Source of the DNA: an uncultured Planctomycetia bacterium
GTDB lineage: Bacteria > Planctomycetota > UBA1135 > GCA-002686595
Direction of reading: 5' to 3'
Assembly: GCA_938003765.1 (NCBI GenBank)
Contig: CALKYE010000262.1
Span: forward strand, 1 to 59,848
DNA: 59,848 nt
Of this stretch, positions 31,143 to 39,708 are shown piece after piece. Position 1 is the stretch's first letter; every line of letters starts with the position of its first letter. The notes under the pieces were generated by a model that worked only from the letters and a program-made list of their open reading frames with translations, was not told the origin of the DNA and ran no database searches. The translations under genes and the position numbers were made by a program.

Positions 31143-33836
31143 TCAGCCTTTTTGCCCGAACTCGTAGACGAAGCGGCCGTCGTCACCCGTGGTGATGCGG
31201 ACGTCGGCGATGGGCTGGCCCGCGGCCATGCGGGCCAGGAACTCGCCCGCCATCTCGGGCAGCAGCGTGCGGCTGAGGATGTGGTCGACGTTGCGGGCGC
31301 CCGACTCGACCTCGGTGCAGCGCGCGGCGACGGCGTCGACGAGCTGCGGCGTGTAGCTGAGCTTGGCGCCGTAGTGCGCCTCGACGCGCTTGACGATCTT
31401 CTTCAGCTTCAGCCCGATGATGTTCTTCAGCACGCTGTCCGACAGCGGGAAGTAGGGCAGGATCGTCGTGCGTCCGAGGAAAGCGGGCTTGAAGAACTTG
31501 AGCAGCTCGGGTCGCAGCGCCTCGCCCAGTCCCTGCGCGTCGGGCATCGTGGTCGGATCGGCGTTGAGCGCCATGATCGTGTCGGTGCCCGCGTTCGTGG
31601 TCATCAGGATCACGGTGTTGCGGAAGTCGATGTCGCGGCCCTCGCCGTCCTTCATCGAGCCCTTGTCGAACACCTGGTAGAAGACGTCCTGCACGCCGGG
31701 GTGCGCCTTCTCGAGCTCGTCGAGCAGCACCACGCTGTAGGGCTTGCGGCGCACGGCCTCGGTGAGCACGCCGCCTTCGCCGTAGCCGACGTATCCGGGG
31801 GGCGAGCCCATGAGCAGCGAGACTTTGTGCTCCTCCTTGAACTCGCTCATGTTGATCGTGGTCATGTTCTGCTCGCCGCCGTAGAGCAGCTCGGCCAGCG
31901 CGATCGCCGTCTCGGTTTTGCCGACGCCGCTGGTGCCGACCAGCATGAACACACCGATGGGCTTGACCGGGTCGGTCAGGTTGGCGCGGCTGGTGCGAAT
32001 CGCCTGGGCGAGCGCGTCGAGGGCGTGATCCTGTCCGACCACACGCGACGCGAGCTGCTCCTTGAGCGTCAACACATTGCGGATCTGGTCCGAAACCATC
32101 CGCCCGACCGGAATCCCGGTCCAGTTCGAGAGCACCTCGGCCACCGCCTGGGAGTCGACGCAGGGCAGCACCAGCGGCGTTTCGCCCTGGACCTTCTTCA
32201 TCTGCGCCTCGAGCTCGGACAGGCGCGCGCGCAGCTTCTTGCGCTCCTCGTCGCTGAGCTTGGCCGGCGCCGGCTGACCTTCGGCGGGCTTGACGAGCTC
32301 GCGCTCGAGCTCCGCGCGCACGCCCTGGACCTGCTTGGCGAGCTCCTGCTCTTCCTTCCAGCGCTTGTCGAGCGCCTCCATCTCGGCTCCGACCGCCGCG
32401 AGTTCGGCGCGCGTCTTCTCGATCGCTTCGCCGTGCACGTCGTGCGAGACCTGCTCGCGCTCGAGCATGCCCAGGGTCGTCTCGAGCTGACGCTTGCGGC
32501 GCAGGCAGTCCTCGAGTTGCGCCGGCGTCGCGCTCTGCGACAACGCCACGCGCGCGCAAGCCGTGTCGAGCAAGCTGACCGACTTGTCGGGCAACTGCCG
32601 ACCGGCGAGGTAGCGCTTGGACAGGCGCACCGAGTCGACCACCGCCTCGTCGAGCACGCGCACCTTGTGGTGCTTCTCGAGCGTCGCGACCAGGCCGCGC
32701 ATGATCTGCACGGCGGTGTCTTCCGTGGGCTCCTCGACCTTGACGACCTGGAAGCGCCGCGCGAGCGCCGCGTCGCGCTCGAAGTACTTCTTGTACTCGG
32801 CCCACGTCGTGGCGGCGATCGTGCGCAGCTCGCCGCGCGCGAGCGCCGGCTTGAGCAGGTTGGCCGCGTCGCCCTGGCCCGACTGGCCGCCCGCCCCGAT
32901 CAGCGTGTGCGCCTCGTCGATGAACAAGATCGTCGGGACGGGCGAGCTCTTGACCTCGTTGATGACGTTCTTGAGGCGGTTCTCGAACTCGCCCTTGATG
33001 CCCGCGCCCGCTTGCAGGAGCTGCAGGTCGAGCGAGCGGACCGACACGTTGCGCAGGCTCGGCGGAACTTCGCCGGCCACGACCTTGAGCGCGAAGCCCT
33101 CGGCCACGGCCGTCTTCCCGACGCCGGGCTCGCCGGTGAGGATCGGGTTGTTCTGGCGGCGGCGCAGCAGGATGTCGATCAACTGCCGCACTTCGCTCTC
33201 GCGGCCGAGCACGGGGTCGAGCTCGCCCGCCTTGGCGCGCGCCGTGAGGTCGATCGTGAACTGATCGAGCGCCCCGCCGCCCTTGGGGCCTGCGCCGCCG
33301 CTCGCCGCAGCGCCGCCCGCGCTCGCGCCGCCTCCGCCGAGCGCCGCCGCCTCGGCGTTCTCGCTGGACTTCTCGACGATCTTCGCGAACTCGCGGCGCA
33401 GCGTCTCCTCGGAGATCTTCTCGAACTGCGAGGAGATCTCGTACGCCTGGCGCGCGAGCGTCTCATCGGACAGCAGCGCGATCAGCAGGTGTCCGCTGCG
33501 CGCGGCGCTGGCCCCGAACTCCAGCGATGCGACGAGCCAACCCTCGCGCGCAAGGTCGACCACGCTCGGCGCCAGCGCCGGCGGCCGCGAGTTGCCGGTC
33601 TTGAAGCGCTCGATCGCCCGCGTGAGGTCGGCCGCGAGGCGCGCGGGCTCGATCTCGAAGCGCTTGAGGATCGCGCTGAAGTCGGCGCCCTGCGCTTCGA
33701 GCAGCTTGGCCAGCCAGTGCTCGATCTCGACGTTGTAGTGCGTGCGCGACAGGCACAGGCCGGCGGCGGACTCGAGCGACTTGCGGCAGGTGTCGTCGAG
33801 CCGGCTGATCAGGGACTTGAGGTTGACGTTGGCCAT
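31143..33836 (-). CDS. clpV: ClpV/TssH AAA+ sheath-recycling ATPase
   Basis: 897 residues, full length. An N-domain (1-160, MANVNLKSLISRLDDTCRKS) binds contracted sheath. A Gly/Ala-rich linker (~165-189) follows. D1 has Walker A GEPGVGKT (235-242), Walker B LFIDEAH (~304-310). A coiled-coil M-domain spans ~430-545, and D2 has Walker A GTSGVGKT (634-641), MSEFKEEHKVSLLMGSPPGYVGYGEGG and Walker B VVLLDELEKAHP. The KEEHKVS and GSPPGYVGYGEGG signatures favour ClpV over ClpB. It extracts TssC subunits to disassemble the contracted sheath after firing. It lies between tssG and hcp1. Confidence 0.96.
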   Translation of the reverse strand: MANVNLKSLISRLDDTCRKSLESAAGLCLSRTHYNVEIEHWLAKLLEAQGADFSAILKRFEIEPARLAADLTRAIERFKTGNSRPPALAPSVVDLAREGWLVASLEFGASAARSGHLLIALLSDETLARQAYEISSQFEKISEETLRREFAKIVEKSSENAEAAALGGGGASAGGAAASGGAGPKGGGALDQFTIDLTARAKAGELDPVLGRESEVRQLIDILLRRRQNNPILTGEPGVGKTAVAEGFALKVVAGEVPPSLRNVSVRSLDLQLLQAGAGIKGEFENRLKNVINEVKSSPVPTILFIDEAHTLIGAGGQSGQGDAANLLKPALARGELRTIAATTWAEYKKYFERDAALARRFQVVKVEEPTEDTAVQIMRGLVATLEKHHKVRVLDEAVVDSVRLSKRYLAGRQLPDKSVSLLDTACARVALSQSATPAQLEDCLRRKRQLETTLGMLEREQVSHDVHGEAIEKTRAELAAVGAEMEALDKRWKEEQELAKQVQGVRAELERELVKPAEGQPAPAKLSDEERKKLRARLSELEAQMKKVQGETPLVLPCVDSQAVAEVLSNWTGIPVGRMVSDQIRNVLTLKEQLASRVVGQDHALDALAQAIRTSRANLTDPVKPIGVFMLVGTSGVGKTETAIALAELLYGGEQNMTTINMSEFKEEHKVSLLMGSPPGYVGYGEGGVLTEAVRRKPYSVVLLDELEKAHPGVQDVFYQVFDKGSMKDGEGRDIDFRNTVILMTTNAGTDTIMALNADPTTMPDAQGLGEALRPELLKFFKPAFLGRTTILPYFPLSDSVLKNIIGLKLKKIVKRVEAHYGAKLSYTPQLVDAVAARCTEVESGARNVDHILSRTLLPEMAGEFLARMAAGQPIADVRITTGDDGRFVYEFGQKG

Positions 33837-33917
33837 GGGAGTTGGGGGAGAGTCGCGGGGGCGATGTCGGGCGACTCGCCGTGGAGCGGCGAGCGCTTGG
33901 GGGATGGGAGCGGGCGC

Positions 33918-35000
33918 TCAGAGACGGTCGAGGGGCAGGCGCACGATGGCGGGCTCGGTCGTCGCGCGCGCGCGCAACCACGTGTCCCACCCGAGCAGCG
34001 CCGGCGAGTCGGCGCCGCCCAGGCGCAGCGCGGGAGCGGCGTCGGGGCGCACCAGGCACTCGAGCACTGCGTCGCAGCTCCCGTGCGTGAAGTCGCGCAC
34101 GAGCTGCGCGAGTTCGCGGAGCAGCCGTCCGTCCGGGCGCAGCGAACGCAGTCGCTCGCGGTCGAGTGGACCGACGCGCACGGCGATGCGCGAGACCACG
34201 TCCCACACGCGCGTGCCGAGCACGAAGCCGCCGCCCAGGCGTTGCGTGGCGCCGTCGCCGCGCGTCCGCGCGCTCAGGCGCGAGCACTCGCCCGGATCGA
34301 GGTGCAGCCACTGACCCACGAACTGCCGCACTTGCACGGGCGCCTCGAGCTGCTCGCTGAGCAGGCCCTCGAGCGCCAACTGGCTGCGGCGCTGGTCGCA
34401 GAAGTGCCCGGCGAACTCGAGGCGCGCGCGCTCGGCGAGGCTCTGCGCTCGGCGCGTCGGGTTGAGGCCCGCGATGCCCTGCAGCGCCGCGGAGAAGTCG
34501 TCGGGGCCCGATCCGAACAGCGCGCCGTGCTCGTACGCCAGGCCCAGCGCGTACTTGCGCGAGGCTCGGTAGAACAGCGACAGCGCGCGGTGGTGGAACA
34601 CGTCGAGGAAGTCGCGCAGCGAAGCGTCCTTGAGGTGCTCGCGGCGCAACACCAGCTCGGTGTAGTGCAGCGGCAGCACGCCCACCGCTCCGACGAGGCC
34701 GAAGAACTGCGCTTGGAGTTCCAACGGGCCCTCGGCCAATGCGCTTTCGCGCGCGCGTCGCGGATCGCGCAGCGCCGTGTGCGGGTGCGCCAGCGACGCG
34801 GCGGCCTTGAGGCGCAGCGCCTCGCGCAGCGGCGCGTGGTCGAGCCCGATCGGCCGCCGCGGATCCGCTCCGCGCTCGCGGTCGAGCTCGCTCAGCGCGC
34901 GCTCGACCAGGCGCAAGGCCTGGCCGAACTCGAAGCGCTGCGGCGCCGCGGCGACGGCCGCGACTAGACCAGCGGCCGCGTTCCCGCGCGCGGTTTCCAC
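33918..35000 (-). CDS. tssG: T6SS baseplate protein TssG
   Basis: 360 residues from a GTG at 35000, overlapping the end of tssF by 37 bases; there is no ATG in the proper region. The wedge protein TssG joins TssF, TssE and TssK. Family features: FEFGQALRLVERAL near the start, VGAVGVLPLHYTELVLRR, SLRDFLDVFHHRALSLFYRA, and RAQSLAERARLEFAGHF. The long upstream continuation of the frame lies inside tssF and is not coding in this frame. The start is the least certain of the operon. Confidence 0.88.
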   Translation of the reverse strand: METARGNAAAGLVAAVAAAPQRFEFGQALRLVERALSELDRERGADPRRPIGLDHAPLREALRLKAAASLAHPHTALRDPRRARESALAEGPLELQAQFFGLVGAVGVLPLHYTELVLRREHLKDASLRDFLDVFHHRALSLFYRASRKYALGLAYEHGALFGSGPDDFSAALQGIAGLNPTRRAQSLAERARLEFAGHFCDQRRSQLALEGLLSEQLEAPVQVRQFVGQWLHLDPGECSRLSARTRGDGATQRLGGGFVLGTRVWDVVSRIAVRVGPLDRERLRSLRPDGRLLRELAQLVRDFTHGSCDAVLECLVRPDAAPALRLGGADSPALLGWDTWLRARATTEPAIVRLPLDRL

Positions 35001-36796
35001 CGACGCTCCTCGAGGTTGCGCCCGTCGCTCTGCACGACCAGCTCGGTGAAGGTGTTGAGGTTCGCGATGCCGCCCAGGAAGTGGTCGAGCACGCGCGAGA
35101 ACAGGTGTCGGCCCGTGGCGCTCAGCCGCACCGGATCGAGCCGCACGGTGATCTCGAGCCCGCGCGCGACGCCCGGTTGGCCGCCGGCCACCACGCGCAT
35201 CGCCTTGGGTCGGCTCGTGACGTCGCGCACGCTCTCGATCACGTTGCGGTTCTCCGGCGCGAGCACCGTCGAGTACAGCGCCAGCGCTTCGCGCAGCGTC
35301 GCGGCCGCGTCGGCGCCGCGCGCGAACGAGCCCTGCCCCAGCGCGAGGTGCGCGACGAGCTTCCACAGCGCTGCACGGCCGCGCGCCGGTCGCAGCGTCT
35401 TGGTGGGCGGCACGAGGCAGCGGATCGAGCGCACCTGTCCGCCGCCTTCGGCGAAGTACAGCCGCGGCTGATCGCCGCCGAACGGCAGGAGCGCGGGCAG
35501 GTCGCGGTTGGTGCAGGTGGTCTCGACGTTCAGCACCCAGTCGTCGAGCGTGGTCGCGAGCCCTTCGACGTCGACCAGCGTGAGGTGCGCCTCGCGTCCG
35601 GGGTCCGCGGCGCCGCTCGACTCGCCCGCTTCTTCGCGGCGCAGCGTGTAGTACACGGCGTCCTCGAGTCCGCGCCCGCCGTGGCGCACGTCGTACAGCG
35701 GCAGGCAACGCAGGCTGCGGCCGTCGCGCGAGTGCGCGCTCACCGAGTCGATCGAGTAGACCTCGCTGGCCAGCGGCTCGCGCGCGTCGGGCACGACGTG
35801 CAGCTCCGCCTCGCGCTGCGTGACGACCAGCGGCTCTGCGCGCTTCTTGAACAGGTTCACGATCGGCGTGCAGCCCAGCGTGAAGGTCTCGCCGTCGATC
35901 GTCGGCTGCAGCTCCGGCGCGACGCTGTCGAACAACAGGAAGATCTCGAGCGTGTCCGTGAAGCTGGCCAGGCGCTCGCGCGGGATGCCGACGAGGTCGA
36001 CGAAGTGGTGCTTGGCGGGGAAGGCCAGGAACTCCGCCAGGATGCGGTGCGCGAGCGAGGAGCGGCCCGAATACGGCAGCAGGCCTTCATCGGGTCCGAA
36101 GCCCACCGGGAGCAACGCGCTGGGCGGCAGCACGATCGGCGCGGGATCGTTCGCGCGCTGCGCGATCACGATCTCGAGCAGGTTCTCGAACAGCCGTCCG
36201 TACAGCTCGCCGACGCGCGAAGGTTGGCCGCGCAGGTAGAAGCGCAAGCGATCCGGCGCGAGCTTCTGGAAGCCGTCGGCCTTGGTCTTGGTGCGCAGCG
36301 AGATCTGGATCGCGCTGGCGGCGGCTCCGGCGCGCGGTGTGCGCGGCACGGGCAGCGGCGAGCTGAACATGCGCGCGCCCGCGATGCGGAACGGCCACAC
36401 GGTCACGGGGTAGGCCGTGCGGAAACGGCAGATGGGTCCGTGCGCGCGGTCGGTCTCGAGCTGCGCGCCGGCCTTCACCACGCTCGGGGCCGTCGCTTCC
36501 GGATCGCCCTCGAAGCGCACGATCGACATCGACGGCATCGGCGCGAGCAGGTGCGGATGCGTGACCGACAGGAACGCGTCGACCAGCTCGGGGAAGTCGT
36601 CGTCGAGCTTCGCGCGCGTGCGCGCGTTGAGGAACGCCACCGACTCGATCAGGCGCGCGACGTGCGGGTCCTCCACGGCGTCGGCGCCCAGGCGCAGTCG
36701 TCCGGCGATCTTCGGGTGCGCCTTGGCGAACTGCGCGCCCATCTGGCGCAGGAAGCCCAGTTCGCGCTCGTAGTAGGAGAGCAGGTCGTCGGCCAT
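34964..36796 (-). CDS. tssF: T6SS baseplate protein TssF
   Basis: 610 residues, typical length. The N-terminus LLSYYERELGFLRQMGAQFA followed by HPKIAGRLRLGADAVEDPHV is diagnostic of TssF, as are VARLIESVAFLNARTRAKLD and ELVDAFLSVTHPHLLAPMPS. It forms the baseplate wedge with TssG around the VgrG hub. The stop (TAG at 34966-34964) lies inside the start of tssG, so the two are probably translationally coupled, consistent with their fixed stoichiometry. Confidence 0.95.
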   Translation of the reverse strand: MADDLLSYYERELGFLRQMGAQFAKAHPKIAGRLRLGADAVEDPHVARLIESVAFLNARTRAKLDDDFPELVDAFLSVTHPHLLAPMPSMSIVRFEGDPEATAPSVVKAGAQLETDRAHGPICRFRTAYPVTVWPFRIAGARMFSSPLPVPRTPRAGAAASAIQISLRTKTKADGFQKLAPDRLRFYLRGQPSRVGELYGRLFENLLEIVIAQRANDPAPIVLPPSALLPVGFGPDEGLLPYSGRSSLAHRILAEFLAFPAKHHFVDLVGIPRERLASFTDTLEIFLLFDSVAPELQPTIDGETFTLGCTPIVNLFKKRAEPLVVTQREAELHVVPDAREPLASEVYSIDSVSAHSRDGRSLRCLPLYDVRHGGRGLEDAVYYTLRREEAGESSGAADPGREAHLTLVDVEGLATTLDDWVLNVETTCTNRDLPALLPFGGDQPRLYFAEGGGQVRSIRCLVPPTKTLRPARGRAALWKLVAHLALGQGSFARGADAAATLREALALYSTVLAPENRNVIESVRDVTSRPKAMRVVAGGQPGVARGLEITVRLDPVRLSATGRHLFSRVLDHFLGGIANLNTFTELVVQSDGRNLEERRWKPRAGTRPLV

Positions 36797-36806
36797 GGAG
36801 CGGTGG

Positions 36807-37292
36807 CTAGAGGCGCACGTGGAAGCTGCGGGTGAGCGGATCGACGCGCGAATCGAGCGTCAGCGACTCGGGCGCGGGCTCGGCGTGGACCAGGGCCTCG
36901 ATGCGAAAGTGCAGCGTGCGGTCGCTGCGCTCGCTGTCGTCGACGGCCACGACCTTCACGGTCTTGAAGCGCGGCTCGTTCGCCTTCAACGCGGCTTCGA
37001 TGAGCTTCAAGTGCTCTGCGCGGCGCTTGCGGGTCGCGAGGTTCGCGCCCGAGAAGTCCGGCGCGCCGTACTCGTAGCTCGAGCGGCGCAGCTCGGTCGC
37101 CTCGGGCGGGGCCGCGAGGAAACGCACGCGCGTGTTGAGCAGGTTCTCCACGTCGCGCCGGATCGAAGCGCGGAACTCGCGCTCGAACTGCGCTTCACCC
37201 AGCGGCGCCTCGCGCGACGCCTCGGGGCTGTCGTCGATCAGTCGGTCGAGGACCGACAGGAGCAGCGGCCGCGAAGAGGGGGAACGTGCCAT
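36807..37292 (-). CDS. tssE: T6SS baseplate protein TssE (gp25-like)
   Basis: 161 residues. It is a small phage gp25-like lysozyme-fold protein that starts sheath assembly at the baseplate. Signs: SVLDRLIDDSPE at the start, SIRRDVENLLNTRV (the conserved RxxLxxLLNTR-type helix), SSYEYGAPDFSG, LIEAALKANEPRFKTVKV, and a strand-rich end. It sits ten bases before tssF and 18 bases after tagJ, in the usual E-F-G order. Confidence 0.93.
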   Translation of the reverse strand: MARSPSSRPLLLSVLDRLIDDSPEASREAPLGEAQFEREFRASIRRDVENLLNTRVRFLAAPPEATELRRSSYEYGAPDFSGANLATRKRRAEHLKLIEAALKANEPRFKTVKVVAVDDSERSDRTLHFRIEALVHAEPAPESLTLDSRVDPLTRSFHVRL

Positions 37293-37310
37293 GGCGACGT
37301 GGAGCGGCTC

Positions 37311-38117
37311 TCAGGCGGAGAACACGATCTCGCTCACTTCCAGCACCGTGCGCGGCGTCTCGTCGAACACGAACGTGCGCAGTCCGACGCCGGTGACGGG
37401 CTCGCTCTCGCCGCCGATCCAGTCCGTGCGCCGTCCCAGGCGCGCCGCGTCGTCGACCTCGCCGCGCACCGGCGCGTAGGTGGTCGGCACGTACACCTTG
37501 CCGTCCGGCCCGCCGCGCACGCTGACCTCGGCCGGGCGCCAGAGCAGATCGCGCGGCCGGACCGGCTTGTCGAACACGATCGAAGCGATGCTCTCGAAGG
37601 GCGCCCAGATCAGCTTGCCGGTGCTGGTCAGCACTTCGAGCACGCCGGCGCACACGTCGTCGAGGTCGCGCAGGTCCGAGAACGGAACGCCGTCGCACGT
37701 TCCCGTGCAGCGCGGTCGCGCGGCTTCAGCCTGCTCGACGCACTCCGCCGCGGCCGCGCCATCGCCGGCGCGGAGCAGCGTCAGCGCTTGCAGCGAGGCG
37801 CGCACGGACGCGCTCGGCGCAGAGAGGAACTCCGGCGCGCGGCCCTGACGGTGGACCTCCTGGCGCGTGCGTTCGGCGCGGATCAACTGGCGGTACAGCG
37901 CCAGTCCCGGCGAGGCGGCGCTGTCGAGCTTGGCCAGCGCTTCGAGCTGCGCGTCGGCGCGGTCGAGCTCGCCCTTGACGCACAAGAGCTCGGTCAGAAA
38001 GCCACGCGCGTCGAAGTCGCGCGGGTTCTTCTTCACCTCCTGCGTGATGGCGTCGATGGCGGCGTCGAGCTGACCGCGGGCGTAGAAGTCCGAGGCGCTG
38101 AGTGCGGGGGCGGTCAT
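37311..38117 (-). CDS. tagJ: TagJ/ImpE T6SS accessory protein
   Basis: 268 residues. TPR-like helices fill the N-terminal half (SASDFYARGQLDAAIDAITQ, DFDARGFLTELLCVKGELD, LRAGDGAAAAECVEQAEA). The C-terminal half is the ImpE domain (GVPFSDLRDLDDVCAGVLEV, GKLIWAPFESIASIVFD, RPRDLLWRPAEVSVRGGPDG, YVPTTYAP). In the Pseudomonas H1 system TagJ binds the N-terminal helix of the sheath subunit TssB and tunes sheath disassembly with ClpV. Its presence marks the imp/H1-type branch. ATG 38117 lies 29 bases after tssC2's stop. Confidence 0.9.
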   Translation of the reverse strand: MTAPALSASDFYARGQLDAAIDAITQEVKKNPRDFDARGFLTELLCVKGELDRADAQLEALAKLDSAASPGLALYRQLIRAERTRQEVHRQGRAPEFLSAPSASVRASLQALTLLRAGDGAAAAECVEQAEAARPRCTGTCDGVPFSDLRDLDDVCAGVLEVLTSTGKLIWAPFESIASIVFDKPVRPRDLLWRPAEVSVRGGPDGKVYVPTTYAPVRGEVDDAARLGRRTDWIGGESEPVTGVGLRTFVFDETPRTVLEVSEIVFSA

Positions 38118-38146
38118 GGGCGTGTGTCTTTGGGGGAACGGTGGGA

Positions 38147-39637
38147 TCAGCGGCTGCCGGCGATCTCGGTGACGAGCTTGAGCGACGTCGACAGCTCGTC
38201 GAGCTGGAAGTGCGGCCGCAGGTGGATCACGGACGAGTAGCAACCCGGCTTGCCCGCGATCTCGCGCACCGCGACGGCGATGTCGCGCAGCGGTTGGCGC
38301 GCCTGGACTTCGATCGCGGCGTCTTCGTTGGACACGGCGTAGCCGCGCAACCAACCGTCGAGCAGCTTCTCGAGCTCCTCGGCGCTCGTGTACGAGCCCG
38401 CGCGGTCGCGGCCGATCATCTTGATCGTGTGCGCGAAGCGCGACACGCAGAACGTGTACTGCAGCATCGACGCGAGCCGGGCGCTGGCGCGCGCTTGCTC
38501 CTGCGTCAGGTTCTTCGGGCTGTGCAGCGAGGGCGTCGAGTAGAACGCCGCGTAGGGCGAGCCGTGGCAGGCCGCGAGCGCGATCAAGCCCGCGTCGGCG
38601 AAGTTCTTCTCCTGCAGGTCGCTGATCACGACGTCGACCGGCGGCGCGACGACGTGCGCCTGGCTGTCGGCTTCGAAACCCAGCGCGGGCAAGTCCGTCA
38701 CGAGTCCGCCGCTTTCCTCGCCGCGCTCGACGCCGCGGATCGAGGCCAGCCAGCCGGTGCTCTCGAAGGCGCGGATCAGCACGGCGCCGAAGGCGTAGAC
38801 CGCGCTGGACCACAGGAGCCCCGAGAGATCGGAGGCCGACGTCTCCTCGCGGTAGCGGAAGCCGTCCGCGCGCCGCACGTCGTCGCGCCACGGCGCGCGC
38901 ATCAGCACGCGCGGCGCGACCACGCCGAGGAAGCGCGCGTCGTCGCTCTCGCGCAGCGAGTTCCAGCGCAGGTACTCCTGGCTCTGGAACAGACGCGAGA
39001 GGTCGAGCGGTCGCGACAGCTCGTGGAAGTGGTCCAGCCCGAGCAACGCGGGGTGCATGGACACGATGGCGGGCGCGAAGGCGGCGGCGGCGACCTGAGC
39101 GAGTCCCTTGAGCACACCGATGTCGTCGACGGGCTGGTCCGCTCGCGGCCGGTGCGCGATGAAGTAGTCGCACAGGAGCACGCCGAACGGTTCGCCGCCC
39201 GGAGTGCCGAACTCGTCGCTGTAGACCTTCTTGAAGAGCTGCGACTGGTCGAACTCGATCGCGCGTTCGAAGTCGCGCGCCAGGTCGCGCCAGGTCACGC
39301 TGAGGATGCGGATGCGCACCTCGCGGCGCGTGGCTTCGCGCGACACCAGGTGCTCGAGTCCGCGCCACGAGCCCTCGAGCGCCTGGAAGCGCGGGTGGTG
39401 CACGATCGCATCGAGCTGGCGCGAGAGGCTCGCGTCGATCTCGGCGATCGCGAGCGTGAGCGAAGCGATGAGTTGCTCGCGCGTCGGCGCGGGGCCCAGC
39501 CCGGCGAGCTCGATCCACATCGCGAGCGCGCGCTGCCAGTGAGCTTGGGCGAGGAACGCGTCCAGGCTCGCCGCGGCGGGCGTCGAGCGCGCCGCGGTGG
39601 CCTGGAGCACGTCGGAGAGGAACTCGGAGCGCATCAT
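38147..39637 (-). CDS. Second TssC-family sheath protein (ImpD-like)
   Basis: 496 residues, clearly homologous to tssC1 next to it along most of the length: FQALEGSWRGLEHLV, FKKVYSDEFGTPGGEPFGVL, LSRLFQSQEYLRWNSLRESD, RFAHTIKMIGRDRAGS, YAVSNEDA. It differs strongly at its N-terminus (begins MMRSEFLSDVLQATAARS) and in the middle, suggesting a specialised subunit. Loci of the imp type carry two such genes (ImpC and ImpD). It may cap or vary the sheath; it has no TssB partner of its own here. Confidence 0.85.
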   Translation of the reverse strand: MMRSEFLSDVLQATAARSTPAAASLDAFLAQAHWQRALAMWIELAGLGPAPTREQLIASLTLAIAEIDASLSRQLDAIVHHPRFQALEGSWRGLEHLVSREATRREVRIRILSVTWRDLARDFERAIEFDQSQLFKKVYSDEFGTPGGEPFGVLLCDYFIAHRPRADQPVDDIGVLKGLAQVAAAAFAPAIVSMHPALLGLDHFHELSRPLDLSRLFQSQEYLRWNSLRESDDARFLGVVAPRVLMRAPWRDDVRRADGFRYREETSASDLSGLLWSSAVYAFGAVLIRAFESTGWLASIRGVERGEESGGLVTDLPALGFEADSQAHVVAPPVDVVISDLQEKNFADAGLIALAACHGSPYAAFYSTPSLHSPKNLTQEQARASARLASMLQYTFCVSRFAHTIKMIGRDRAGSYTSAEELEKLLDGWLRGYAVSNEDAAIEVQARQPLRDIAVAVREIAGKPGCYSSVIHLRPHFQLDELSTSLKLVTEIAGSR

Positions 39638-39708
39638 CGCTGCGCTCCGAATGCGCGCGCCCGGGCGCGGGGGTTTCGTCGGGGCGCGCGCATGTCAGGG
39701 CTCGAGCG